NCBI RefSeq assembly: GCF_027887165.1 | Contig: NC_077228.1 | Location: 385,194,456 to 385,258,455, forward strand | Reading direction: 5' to 3' | Length of the DNA stretch: 64,000 nt | Source: Monodelphis domestica | Taxonomy: Eukaryota > Chordata > Mammalia > Didelphimorphia > Didelphidae | Shown here: one piece after another, positions 23,383 through 34,094 of the stretch | How positions within the stretch are numbered: the stretch's first letter is position 1 | Layout: each line of letters begins with the position of its first letter | Position numbers and translations under genes: made by a program | Notes under the pieces: model-generated | Told to the model about the DNA's origin: nothing | Seen by the model: the letters and a program-made list of their open reading frames with translations, nothing else | Databases searched by the model: none

Positions 23383-25639
23383 ATATCTTTTTTAACTGAA
23401 GTGGACACAAATTTAATGCACTAAAATCTTGGGAGTCGGTAAAAATCATTGCTTCTTTAGAACATGAATAAATATGACATGATTCACATACCTTAAGAGG
23501 ATATATAGAATAAAGAGAATATCATTGAATACTTCCCATTAGCTCACATGTTCAAACTTTTGGGGTACTTGACTGTATCAATATCAAAGTCAAATATTTG
23601 CATTCCAGTTCTCTCCTACTTGCATACAAAGAAGAGATGCCTTGAAATTCAGTCAACTGTAATTATTTTATTAAAGACCAGTGCATCCTTGAGAATTTTA
23701 AGAGATAGTATAGCAATATACTATACATTAAATACAATAAAAGAGATAGTATAACAATATACTATAGTATAACAGATACTATGAAAGATCATTGCCACTC
23801 CGTTTCTAGACCAGATTGTCTATAGTTAGCAGCATCATTCACTTTACCTCTTCTGAGCCTCTCTGATCTCCCAACTTAATAGCTGATTTATGATGAACTT
23901 AACTTTAAACATCATGATCAATTAAGGGTACATAACAAATATTTGTATACGTTAATTTTATAAATCACACATATATATGTTTATATGTGTAAAATATCCT
24001 ATATATAAGTATATATGTACCTATAAAATATCCATTACAACTCATCATTCCCTCTGTCTCCTTCAATTTTCTTGATTCATCCATTCATCCTTAGATATTT
24101 ATATAAATATTTTTTTCTTCTACATAGCCTTTGTTATCAGAGTTTTCTTTCTGTTTTCTTCTGTCTGAGACTCAATGAAATCAAGTAATTATGGCAGTGC
24201 AAAACCCTTAAATGTACATTTAGAAAATAAAAAAAACCAATGGTCAGGGTTGCTGTAACCATGTTGAATTCTGATATATAGATACTGTAATTTTTATTAA
24301 ATGTTTAAGGAATGACAACATATAGCAAAAAGAGAATAATAGATTAGAAGCGAAAGAAGCAATATCACTTATCAATTAATTTTCACAGGTTTTACCTTTC
24401 CCATTATCACATAGGACAACAAATTTAAGGAAAACCAAAGCAACCTATGCCCAAGGATATAGTTTTGGATGTGGCTCTTTCCTGTTATCCTTTACATACA
24501 TAAGAGCTACAACTGCTTATTATTAGTGACTTCTTTTTTGCCATAATTTTGGTTCTTGCAATCTACCATACAACTGAATTTTAGACCATAACATAGAAAA
24601 ATAAAATAAAAGATTCATACCTACACAGTGGCTACAAGAGTCTTGCTTCTAAAATTTCTGTGAAACTCTTTTAATATTTATTGATCTCAAGGCAAAGTTT
24701 GAGACAATATTCTAACTATAAAATATTGAGTTATTAGGGATGGGATACTTCCCCATTTTCCTATACCTCCCAGAGGAAATAAGATTTTTGCTTGTGGGTT
24801 CATAAATTTGCACTGTTGAAAGTATGTGCTCCTGTTAAATGTATTTGCTAAGAAATTTGATGTCTTCAGTTGGAAAATCAAGTGTCAGGTATCATTTATC
24901 AGGAGGAAATGGTGAACAAGAGCAAATATCCACAGAAGAAAAAAAATAATCAATCAAAAAAGAGTTGATACAGACTATATATCCTATACTGTACTAGGCA
25001 CTCTGATGTATAAGAATAAGGATAAAATGTAAGCTCTAGGGAAGATAAAAAAATACTGAGAGACTGTATTCTAGTTATGAAAATCAGTTTATTGATGAGG
25101 CTAGCAATAACAAATAAATTAATGGTTTGCTTTCAATGATCAGAGACAAATCGCAGAGTCTTGTATCATTTAAATAGAGTTCTGAAAGTTCTTTATTCAG
25201 TCCTCCAGTGAATAGCAAAAAGATATCTCTAAGAGGCAGATACTTAATGAGGAATGGGCTAAAATCTTCTAAACTTCTCTCCCCCAATTACTTCAAAGTG
25301 GTATGGGGAAAATCATGAGAAGTAGGCCTGGGTCACAAGATTCAAATAACTTTTGGTGATCTAAATAGGAAGATCAAGTCAGGTCTGGTTAAGTTTTGCC
25401 CTTTATGGACTAACTGCTCTCACTTCAATGGGGAACTCAAGGACACAGCCTGGGGAAAAATCTAATTCAGGTCATTTCTGTTTACAGAGACAGTGGAACT
25501 CGCATTCATTCCAATTTTAGAAGATGCTCTGGGACAAGGAATGAAAGGGCATTTTTAGGTTTGTCAGGATGAAGGCAAAGGAGAACAGTTTGGATGTGAA
25601 AGGCAATGTTAAAGATTAATATTAGAAATCAAATGATGC
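23383..25639. other. Long unique AT-rich stretch
   Basis: No repeat family or exon is recognised in about 2.2 kb, apart from the palindromic direct repeat at 23701-23766 (listed separately) and short ATATATGT runs near 23970-24020. Confidence 0.45.
23701..23766. repeat. Palindromic 25-bp direct repeat
   Basis: The unit AGAGATAGTATAGCAATATA-CTATA occurs at 23701-23725 and, with one change, at 23742-23766 (period 41). Each unit contains an inverted repeat, TAGTATA / TATACTA, around a 4-5 base loop. Confidence 0.85.
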
Positions 25640-25999
25640 AGTACTAAAAATACTTTACCTCAACTCCTTGAGGCAAAGGATAGTTTCATTTTTATCTTTG
25701 TATCCCTAGCACTTCACCCCTTGACTGGTGCATAGTAAATCAAGGGTTCCTAACCTACCCAGATTTCAGGAGATCCATGAACTTGGATGGAGGTGGAGAA
25801 TGACATCTTTATTTCAATATAATTGGTTTCCTCTGTAATTCTTTATAATTCTTTGTAATTCTATATATCATATGTGTTTAAAGAAAAAGTCTGTTAGCTT
25901 TACCAAATTGCCAAAGGGTTCCCTGACGAACATGAAAAGATTAAGAAGCTCCTTAGTAAACATATAATGAATGTCCCTTGATTGATTGATAAAAGCCAT
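25640..25999 (+). repeat. L2 LINE 3' end split by an hAT element
   Basis: The left piece carries the L2 tail: 'CTCCTTGAGGCAAAGGATAG', 'TTTTTATCTTTGTATCCCTA', 'GGTGCATAGTAAAT'. After the hAT element it ends with 'AATGAATGTCCCTTGATTGA', the last bases of L2. Confidence 0.7.
25741..25953. mobile_element. hAT-type non-autonomous DNA transposon
   Basis: The element is 213 bp. Its left end, CAAGGGTTCCTAACC, pairs with its right end (reverse complement AGGAGCTTCTTAATC) as imperfect terminal inverted repeats. It is flanked by an 8-bp duplication with one mismatch, TAGTAAAT (25733-25740) and TAGTAAAC (25954-25961), the duplication size of hAT elements. The interior (ATTTCAATATAATTGGTTTC ...) is shared with 1476-1666. 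It has no transposase. It is inserted in an L2 3' end. Confidence 0.8.
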
Positions 26000-26069
26000 A
26001 TATTCTGTTTCCCAGAAATCCACCCCAGTTAAGGAGGTAAGCCATATACATCAAATTTTAGTAGTATTT

Positions 26070-26263
26070 TATAGATTTTTAGAATTGGAAAGAACCTGAA
26101 GAGATAATCTAGTTTAACCTCATCATTTCACAGAAGGAGAAAATGAGGTGCAAAAAGATTAACTGGCTTGCCCAAAGCCATACAGCCAGTCAGCAACTAA
26201 ACAAGGACGGGAATCCAGGCCTCCTGAATCTGTCTGGGTTGTTTCCACTACACCACAATACCA
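26070..26263 (-). repeat. MIR-type SINE
   Basis: 'TTTTAGAATTGGAAAGAACC', 'CATCATTTCACAGAAGGAGA', 'AACTGGCTTGCCCAAAGCCA', TTTCCACTACACCAC. Confidence 0.75.
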
Positions 26264-26329
26264 ATCCACAGATCTTATTGCCTCCTTCTATTACCTTATG
26301 AGCTAGTGAATTCAAAATTATCACAGCAT

Positions 26330-27490
26330 GGAAGATTTGAGCTGGGCACTAATGGGAGCTAGGTTTTCTTTAGGCAGAGGGAGTGGAGAAGATTTTACAA
26401 ATAGGGAAAGTAGTATGAGCAAAGACTTGGTTTGAAGAATGTGAGCAGAGAAAGTTAAGTGACTAAATAGAAGATAGATTGTTTGAATGCCTAGTCAAAG
26501 AATTTGAACATTATCCTTCAGCCAATGGAGAGAAATTAACAATTCTTCATAGGAGAATGATATAACAAAGGCAGAGAATAGGGAAGACTAATTTGGGATT
26601 TACATAATGGATTTCATGAGTCTAAATTTAGGTTTTATGCTAAATATGATAGTTAGAAAGTAATATTGTGGTTGCTGAATTTAAAATATTATAGTTTAAG
26701 TCTAAATGACTTTTAGAAACTTTAAAAATGTAGCTAAAGAGAGATTTTAACAAGTCTACCAGCCCTTCTTTAGTAAAGTGAGGCTCAGCCCCACAGAGGC
26801 TTCCTCATGTCCCTTGTCCCCTTGTGGATTTCCCAGTAATTCTCAGCCAGAAGTCCCAAGTGGTGTCTTCAGTCAGAGTTCCACTCACCCAGCAATTCGA
26901 CATAGGATCCAGGGAAAAGATCTCCTCCAAGCCAAGGCAGGGATCTCTGGAACCAATCTCTCCAAATGCCAAGAAGGGAATGAATCTAGATCATGTTGAT
27001 CTCTTCCTTTTATGCTCCTATTTTCCACATCACTACCTATCTCTTCCTGTTATTCTTCACAGAAACCAATGGTAGTCTTTCAATTTACCTAGAACTTCCC
27101 AAGGTGGTGGTGGGGGGAGTACATTGGAGTTGTCACTTACTCTAGTAAGTGACTGGTGAACTCTCATACTTAATGATAAGCACAGGTACTTTAAATTCTT
27201 GATTTTATTAGCTAAAAATAAACAAGGGGCAAGTTAATTCACAATTGGAAAGGAAGAAGAACAGAAATGAATATGACCAAAAATGTTGGCATTAGTAATA
27301 CAAAGAAAAAGAAGAAGCCAAAAGAAGGAAGGACTAAAGATGTTTAGACTGATTAGATGGGTGGAAATGGGAAGGAAAGTGAAAGAGAGCGAAGAGTCCT
27401 CAGTGAATGATGGTGCCATTGATAGAGATATAAAAATGAAAAATTAAGTGTTTTGTGTGGGGCATGGGAATGGTGATAAATTTATGAGGA
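26330..27490 (-). repeat. L2 LINE fragment split by a solo LTR
   Basis: Reverse orientation L2 3' region: 'GCAGAGGGAGTGGAGAAGAT', 'GAGCAAAGACTTGG', 'TTGAACATTATCCTTCAGCC' (left), then after the LTR at 26669-27243, 'GTCCTCAGTGAATGATGGTG' and 'CATTGATAGAGATATAAAAA'. It resembles the L2 tracts at 53760-54340 and 57060-58430. Confidence 0.5.
26669..27243 (-). mobile_element. Solo LTR of an endogenous retrovirus (fossil)
   Basis: A 575-bp LTR in reverse orientation. Read on the minus strand it starts TGTGAATTAACTTGCC and ends in GCAACCA. It is flanked by a perfect 4-bp duplication ATTG (26665-26668, 27244-27247). It is related to the L1-interrupted LTR at 40363-47558: both share the 'TTAAAA(A)TATTATAG' end block and 'CCAAATGCCAAGAAGGGAA' versus 'CCAGAAGCCAGGAAAAGGAA'. 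No internal region is present. Confidence 0.75.
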
Positions 27491-27492
27491 GT

Positions 27493-28480
27493 TGTAAGAA
27501 AAATTTTGCAAAAGAGAGGAAGATGCAAAGGAAGGAAATCTGATCCAGTAAAGCAAGAAGCAGCCCATATCAGGGAAGGGCAGAAAGGAAGGGACCCAGA
27601 ATTCCAAAGGGAACAAGAGCTGAGAGAACTGAGAAACTGACTCTTCAACTCTGACTCCTTCAGCTGAGAGCCTGACAAGAGGATATCAAAGGCTGGAGGT
27701 TTCCCTTTGGAAACCAACAGCTTTCTAGCAATCCCTGGAAATCTTTTGCTCTCCTCAACACAATAGACTGGACTTTGGAAGAAGCCATCTACTGAGGAAA
27801 TCCTCTCCAAAGATCTTCTCCATCTCTCTATCTCTCCAATCTGTCCTGAACTCCAGCAATAACCAAATTAGCTCAGGAATAGGGACAATCAGAAGCTGAA
27901 AAGAAGAGGGGTCAAGGATTAGAGACTGGACCCCAAAAATTTGGGTGGTTCAGTCTATCAGTCTTTAGGGACTCCTGCTACCCACTTTCCTTACTCAATC
28001 CTCCTATTTCCCTTCCCTGGGTGATTCTCTATTAAAAAATTATTATATAGACCAGGTCTGCCTGATTTCTGACACCAAAGAAAGGGACTAAAGATTTGGG
28101 GAGAATCACATCTCTCCCCAAGGAGGAAGATTAGCTCAAGACTAGAGTTGAGGGGTGAACCCAGATCTCAAAGGGAAAGAGGTAGTTGGGGCATTGGGAG
28201 GATCCAGAGGTAGGAAAATCTATCCTGCCTTTCAATAACAATTGAGATCAAGAAGTGGGGCAGTGGGTCATTTCTCCAAAGCCCTCTGCTCCAGTCCTCA
28301 ACCTCTATCTCCCAAACCAAATCTCTGAAGAGACATACTCTGTCCCTCAGAGAAACAAATTCAGGTTGTTTTCACCAATAGGAAGAGAGGGGAAGATCAA
28401 CCTCTTCTCTCCTCTCATTCTCTCAACCTCTTCTCTCCCTCTCCCCTTAGTCAAAACCAAGATCAAATAATATTTTCACA
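27493..28480. mobile_element. Unclassified repeat, possible LTR (fossil)
   Basis: This 1-kb block interrupts L2-like sequence and has a base composition unlike its neighbours (CT/GA-rich, higher GC). Left end TGTAAGAAAAATT and right end ...TATTTTCACA look like LTR termini in reverse orientation. An ATTAAA signal near 28030 would instead suggest a plus LTR ending near 28074. I find no matching 4-bp flanks for either reading, so the class and bounds are uncertain. Confidence 0.35.
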
Positions 28481-28935
28481 TAATAGGATTTGTGATCAGA
28501 ATAGAGATTAATTCAAATAAGAAATGGTTACCCTTTGTTGCAAATGGGACCCTGATTCATTAATTTGTATATTCCTTGACAAAATGTTTCACTTCTATTT
28601 CTTTTTAACTGATGGTTATTCTAATTCATTATGATTCATGTGAAACACTATCTGTGATAATTTTTTCACATATTTATTGATCATTTATCCCTTTCATCCA
28701 TAATCCCATACTTGTTTTTATCTCAAAAGTAAATTGTTGACCAACCATTTTTATTTTTGGATAATTAAGTATGAAGAAGCTACACTTTCTCATTTCCAAA
28801 GGATTGTGTGGTAAAAATACCTCAGAACTTGAAAGAGTATTCAGGAGATAGAGAATCTCCCTTTGTATATTACCTTTGCTCATTATTAATTGTGTAGACA
28901 ATTGCATTAAGGAAACACTGTTTAAGGAAAGACAT
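28481..28935. other. No recognised element
   Basis: Unique AT-rich sequence. Confidence 0.4.
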
Positions 28936-29115
28936 GAAGTCATAGAATTTTACAGTTGGAAGTGACTTTAGAGGTTATTTAGTCTGCACCAATTCAGTAT
29001 GGACATTTTCTTAACAAGGGATCTTAATTTTTTTTTTGTTTCTTTCAGGGACCCCTTTGCCAATGTAGCTAAACCCATATACCATTTCTCAGAATGGTGT
29101 TTTTAAATTCTTAAA
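28936..29115. repeat. Reverse MIR stub followed by an hAT fragment
   Basis: 28936-29000 has 'TCATAGAATTTTACAGTTGG' and 'TTTAGAGGTTATTTAGTCTG' (MIR, reverse). About 29010-29115 has 'AAGGGATCTTAAT' and 'CCATTTCTCAGAATGGTGTT', a reverse fragment of the hAT family seen at 25741-25953. Confidence 0.45.
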
Positions 29116-29174
29116 AGAGTATCTTTACTTTTAAAAATATTTAATGTCTTTTAAATATTTTTAAAAGAGTATCT

Positions 29175-29900
29175 TGTTAAGGGTAAAATTAGGGTTGTTG
29201 GCTGAGTATATTATATTAGTGGTCACAAGGGATTAAAATTCAATCCCAATAAAATACCCAAGTCATTTTGGGATTTTATGGTGTTTTAATTACAATAGAA
29301 TGAAGAAAATAAGAATAAGGAGAAGAGGGAAAGGGGTAGGAATTAAAACTTCTCCAGCCAGGGCTGAGCCAGGCAGGAGTTCAGAGGCCTTGGCCAAGAA
29401 GCCTTCTCAGAAGATTAAATCTAACTTGGCTTCCAGCCAGGAGGCCTCCTCCGAGATGAGAGGCCTTCTGGGAGGATAGTGCTTTCAGAAAGTCAAGGAA
29501 AAGAGGAATCAGCCTTGTTTTACTCACCAAGGTTGCTCAGGGAAGACACCTCACATAAACCATGCTACAAAGCTTCTCCCAGTAACCTCACCACTAAGCT
29601 GCAAACGCAAAACACCACCAAGAGCTCCCAATGCCACTGAGAGACTGCTCACAGGAAGTGACTTGAAATATATAGGCAGTTCTTTACATCATGTCCTTTG
29701 TCTCACATGTACCAATGGTAGCTTAAGCTTGACTTAGGACAGCCCAGGGGGTCAGTCAGTTGTTTCTGATTTGTCACTTGCTAGCACATGTTGGTCATAG
29801 GCCATCCTCCTCAACACTTAATCCTTAAGTAGGGGTGTATACATTCCAGGTTGCTAGAATTCTAAAGACTAAGCAGGATGGAGTAAAACTAAAATTCACA
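29175..29900 (-). mobile_element. Solo LTR of an endogenous retrovirus (fossil)
   Basis: A 726-bp LTR in reverse orientation (minus-strand start TGTGAATTTTAG, end ...ACCCTTAACA), with a perfect 4-bp duplication ATCT (29171-29174, 29901-29904). It is a sister of the LTR at 33007-33737: both contain 'TGTACCAATGGTAGCTTA', 'TTGACTTAGGACAGCCCAGG' and 'ACTTAATCCTTAAGTA'. It is more distantly related to those at 4755 and 37380. No internal region is present. Confidence 0.85.
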
Positions 29901-29904
29901 ATCT

Positions 29905-30739
29905 TCAATGAAAAAGTCCACACATTTTTATTTTGGTTCATTAAAAATATGTTGTTGGGTCTTTTTGCACAGTCACCATGTATAATTGACCCATCCTTTA
30001 TTAATAAATTGCATGTCTGTGTTAATAAACTATGTTATCTTTGAGGTAAGGATGGGTGGGAACATGTTGTTGCCAGAAAGTGCTATGAGATGTGGAAGTC
30101 ATTTGATGGATGAAAATTAATAAAAAGCAATCTATGTATGAATGAAGAATGTTCTAACCAGGTCACTGTTTTAACATGACCTTTTCTTTCATCTATTGTT
30201 TCTCCAGAATTCATTTACATCCTCCAAGAACTGTATATACAAAAAGAGTTTTTTGCTCTCCATACACTCTAAGATCCAAGAGTTTCATGAAGCAGCATTT
30301 AACTGATAATAAAAATTTAAATATTATTTGACTGTTACTTTGGTAAAAAAAAAAAAGAAATTAAAATATTATTTGAGTGCTCTGCCTCTAAGAAGGTAAG
30401 AAAGCAATGGAAGGAAAGCTGCCAAACTAAAGTACCCATGAGCTGAAAGTTAAATTGCAAAAGTAGCTTTTTGGAACTCAAAACAATGTTATTGCTGGTG
30501 GTTTGAATCTCATATTAGTCAGCCAAAGCCTATTTGACCTATATCTAAAGTACTACACATGAAAATGTTTCTAAGGGGAAATTAAATTCCATTGCATGAA
30601 TATTTGGTGTAAAATGGGATGGTTGTATTCAATGGCCTCTAAGAACCTTCCATCTCTAAATCTGTGATTAAATGTGTCCTTTCAATCCTATAGAAAGGTC
30701 CTGGTAAGAAATTTCTCCATGTAAGTCAGGACATTCTCT
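29905..30739. other. No recognised element
   Basis: AT-rich. A poly-A run sits at about 30345-30356. I see no gene. Confidence 0.4.
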
Positions 30740-30890
30740 GCAACTTAGAGTTTTAGAGGTGCGCCTAGAGGCCTGAGAGTTTAAATAATTTCCCCAGGGT
30801 CACACATCCAGTATATATTAAAGGGAAGGTTTGAACACAGGTCTTCTGTGATTCTGAATGTAACTTTCTGTCCACTGTGCCAGTCTGCCC
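30740..30890 (-). repeat. SINE fragment (MIR-type)
   Basis: 'TTTCCCCAGGGTCACACATC', 'TTTGAACACAGGTCTTCTGT', 'CTGTCCACTGTGCCAGTCTG'. Confidence 0.65.
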
Positions 30891-30934
30891 CTCAGAGCAA
30901 TCTCAGTTTGATCTTAAGGTGCACTAATAGAGGC

Positions 30935-31510
30935 AAAGGAGAATAGTCTCCCTGTACTGTACTGTTCCACAGTCAGACCACAATTGGAATATTCTCTTTA
31001 GTTCTGGATATCACATTTCAAAAGGGACATGATAGGAGAATGTCTATAAGAGTATAACTAAGATGGTGAGAGAACTCAAAATCACACCATACAAAGATTC
31101 CCTGAATGAGGTGAGGGTATTTATTATGAAGGGGAAAAAAAGATTTGAGCACAGGATATCTGTCTGTAAGTATATCTTAAACTTTCTCTTCTATCTTAGA
31201 ATCAATACTATATATCAGTTCCAAGGCAGAAAAAGCAGAAAGGGCTAGGCAGTTGGGATTAAGTGACATGCCTGAGTCACACAGCTAGAAAGTGTCTGAG
31301 GCCAGATTTGAACCCAGGACTTTCCATCTCTAGGTCTGAATCTCTATCTGCTGAGCTACTCTGGCTGTTCCCTCTTTTAAGGACCATCATGTAGAAGAAA
31401 GAATGATGCGCCTTCTTAAATAATTAGCTCTCCATTTCTGAAAGTCTTTAAACAGCAGTGGACTTGTCAGGGATATCATAGAAGGGATAAATGTTCTACA
31501 TATGGATTGA
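30935..31510 (+). repeat. CR1/L3-type LINE 3' fragment, split by a SINE
   Basis: The left piece (30935-31165) has 'TTTAGTTCTGGATATCACAT', 'AAAAGGGACATGATAGGAGA', 'CTAAGATGGTGAGAGAACTC', in the order of the CR1-type ORF2 end. The right piece (31380-31510) has 'ATGTAGAAGAAAGAATGATG' and 'GTGGACTTGTCAGGGATATC'. A WSINE1-like copy lies between them. Confidence 0.55.
31176..31372 (-). repeat. tRNA-headed marsupial SINE (WSINE1/SINE1_MD-like)
   Basis: Reverse copy: 'CTATCTTAGAATCAATACTA', 'GGGCTAGGCAGTTGGGATTA', 'TGAGTCACACAGCTAGAAAG', 'GATTTGAACCCAGGACTTTC', CTGAGCTACTCTGGCTG. It is inserted in a CR1/L3 fragment. Confidence 0.85.
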
Positions 31511-31938
31511 ATTGAATCAAATGGGAACTGGCTAAAGGATGAAGGATAGAAATGTGAATTGGGGCAGGCTAGTCAAGTCAGGGAGAAGGAATTGTGGAGA
31601 CTGAGGATTTCTTGATGGTGTAAACTCTTCTCAAAATTAGCTAGTCTCCTGGTTATTATCTCTCTTTTCTTCTCCAATTTCCAGAGACAGGGCTGGTTGC
31701 CTCCCCCTTAAGTACCCCCAACATATTGCTTGTAGTCAATGTTTCTTTCCTACACAATAGAATGTAATCTCCCAGTAGCTTGCAAAATTTTTGAGGTTTT
31801 TAAAGGTTTTTATTGCTTGTAACAAAAGGAGATGGAATTAAGAGACTTTCTCTGATATCCTCATCCCACCAGACCATATTTGTTTCTTCACTTAGGCCCA
31901 GTAGAGAAAGACAAGGTCATTGGACAATAATGGGAAGT

Positions 31939-31940
<2 letters not shown>
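31511..31940. other. No recognised element
   Basis: I see nothing beyond unique sequence. Confidence 0.35.

Positions 31941-31990
<50 letters not shown>
31941..31990. repeat. (TG)n microsatellite
   Basis: 25 uninterrupted TG units. Confidence 0.97.
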
Positions 31991-31994
<4 letters not shown>

Positions 31995-32839
31995 CTGAGG
32001 ACTAAATTCATCTGTATTTCAGAGCAAAATCATCAAGGCTAATTTCTGCTCTGGGCTAAATGGAAGCAAACCCTGAGTGGAGGGGAACTCAGTTCACTAA
32101 GAATATGGTTTGGAGGAGCCTAAGGGTGGGAGGTAGGAATGTAGAGCCAAAGAGGATCTCACTTGGAATGTAGCTGCCCAAGTAAAGGAAGCTCTACTTC
32201 AGATTTTAGACAATTATTCTGACTAATTAAATGCTAACCTGAGGTGCTGTCAAGGCTTCAGGAAGGACTGAAAGTGCTTTCAGACCCCTCTAAGTTGTGA
32301 CTCCTAGACCTGAAGACCCAATTGCCTGCTGTGGTTATGGTTCTCAATACCATACTTCCTGGGCACTTCTAATAGGAGCTGAAGCAAGAGTGGAGATTGA
32401 CCTCAAAAGCAGTATGTCATGGCTAGGTGGAGGGTCCAGAATTGGAAGCAGATAGCTGGATATACTCTAAAAATATGATGGAACTTGGGAAAGAGATGAG
32501 TGGGAGTATAGATAGATGTAAATCAAAGATTGAAGTAGATTTCTCTTCCAATCCTCCCTCCCCTCTTCTTTCACTACCATAAATCTTATCAATGTCCTTC
32601 CATTATGTAAGTGAATTCCTTCGAATATAGGAGTAACCAAGAATTTCTCCCTTCCCATTCAACCTCAACAATCTTCTGAAAAAGAGGGTTGGGATGAGAA
32701 ATACAAAGCTGCACCAAGGCTAAAGGAAAGGGAATTCCTATGACCACAGGATAGACTCCATCAATAAATAACACAAGTAAATTCTTCAAGACTTTGGAAG
32801 TCAGGACTCCCTGCATTCAATTAGATAAAACTAAAAGAA
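31991..32839. other. Unique sequence, no recognised element
   Basis: Slightly higher GC than its surroundings. Overlapping minus-strand ORFs of 63 and 75 codons (32467-32816) show no recognisable domain. Confidence 0.4.
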
Positions 32840-33790
32840 ATTTTTAATAGCCTACTGTATACAAGGATATAAAAACAAAATACAACAATTCACAGTCTCA
32901 AAAAATCTATAATCTAATAGAGGCATGTATACTTAAAATTAGAACATAATTTTAAGTTAGAATATTATTAAATGCCAAGGAGAGATCACAAATGGAATGT
33001 GGGTATTGTAAAGGATAATTTTATAGCTGTGACTTAATATCTAAATTAATTACTGGTCACCAGGGAAAATCCCAAATAATAAAATACCCAAGTCAGCTGG
33101 AAATTATGGTGATTTTAATTAATAGAGAGAGAAGGAATTAAGAAGAGAAAGAAAGAGAGAAAAGAGTTAATTTAAACTGCTCTGGCTCAGGCTGATCCAG
33201 GAAGGAGTTAAAGGCCTTAGCCAAGGGCCTCCCTTGAAAGTCAAAGGAAAGGGAAGTCAGTCTTATCACTCACTACATGACCATCTCAAGGAAGCTGTCT
33301 GAGGGAGCTCCTCCAGGCTTGAGTTCCAGAATCAAACTGGCACCCAGCCTGCTTACAGGAAGTGATCAGCCAGAGCCACCTCTCCGGGGAAAGAGGCTGA
33401 AGAGAGGAAGTGACGCACCCTATATAGACAGTTTTACATCACTTTCCTGCATCTTATCTGTACCAATGGTAGCTTAGCTTGACTTAGGACAGCCCAGGGG
33501 TCTGTCAGTTATTTCTGCACATGTATATCAAAGGCCATCCTCCTAGATACTTAATCCTTAAGTATGGGTGCAGACATTCCTGACCTTGTTAGACTAAGTA
33601 GGGTGGAGCAATGTAGAATTCCCAAGACATTCCTAATTCTGTTAAACTAAGTATCTCCATTGTTACAATCAGGAAAGAGCTAAATCAAATCTTCTAAAGT
33701 ACGGTCTGAGTAGGGTGGAGTTGTTTTAAAATTCACAGTATCTAGGAGATTCAAGAAGGGAGAAATCATTTAAATTATATTAAAATATTA
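32840..33790 (-). repeat. L2 LINE fragment split by a solo LTR
   Basis: The left piece (32840-33006) resembles the reverse L2 3' end (AATAGCCTACTGTATACAAG, CAGTCTCAAAAAATCTATAA). The right piece after the LTR is short (GAGATTCAAGAAGGGAGAAA). It is weak and supported mainly by order. Confidence 0.35.
33007..33737 (-). mobile_element. Solo LTR of an endogenous retrovirus (fossil)
   Basis: A 731-bp LTR in reverse orientation (minus-strand start TGTGAATTTTAAAACAAC, end ...ATCCTTTACA), flanked by a perfect 4-bp duplication GTAT (33003-33006, 33738-33741). It is the same family as 29175-29900, but each has its own duplication, so they are two insertions and not the two ends of one provirus. No internal region is present. 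Confidence 0.85.
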
Positions 33791-34094
33791 TTTATTGTGA
33801 ATATGAATATAATAAGTGATTTGAACATAAATTTCATTTATACAAGATTTCCAAAGACCACAAATGCTTGATGAGTCAGATTCTGTGTTAGAGAATCATC
33901 TTGGACCCATGGATGTAAAACCTTACACCTAAAGAAAAAGGAATTAGAGAAAAGTCAATGGTAGTGGTATTCTTAATGAGACTCTGGGTTCTAAGGTAAA
34001 AAGGATGCTTAGCAAAGTAATTTTTTCTATAACTGCTTCAAACTAGGTAGACAGTTTAAAAATACCTTAGTTACATTTCAATACATTTAAATTC

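Noticed and set aside
27400-27810. 136-codon minus-strand ORF
   Set aside because: It lies across an L2 remnant and the unclassified repeat, and no domain or homology is recognisable.
29175-33737. A single provirus with paired LTRs
   Set aside because: The two LTRs have different flanking duplications, and the DNA between is ordinary repeats and unique sequence.
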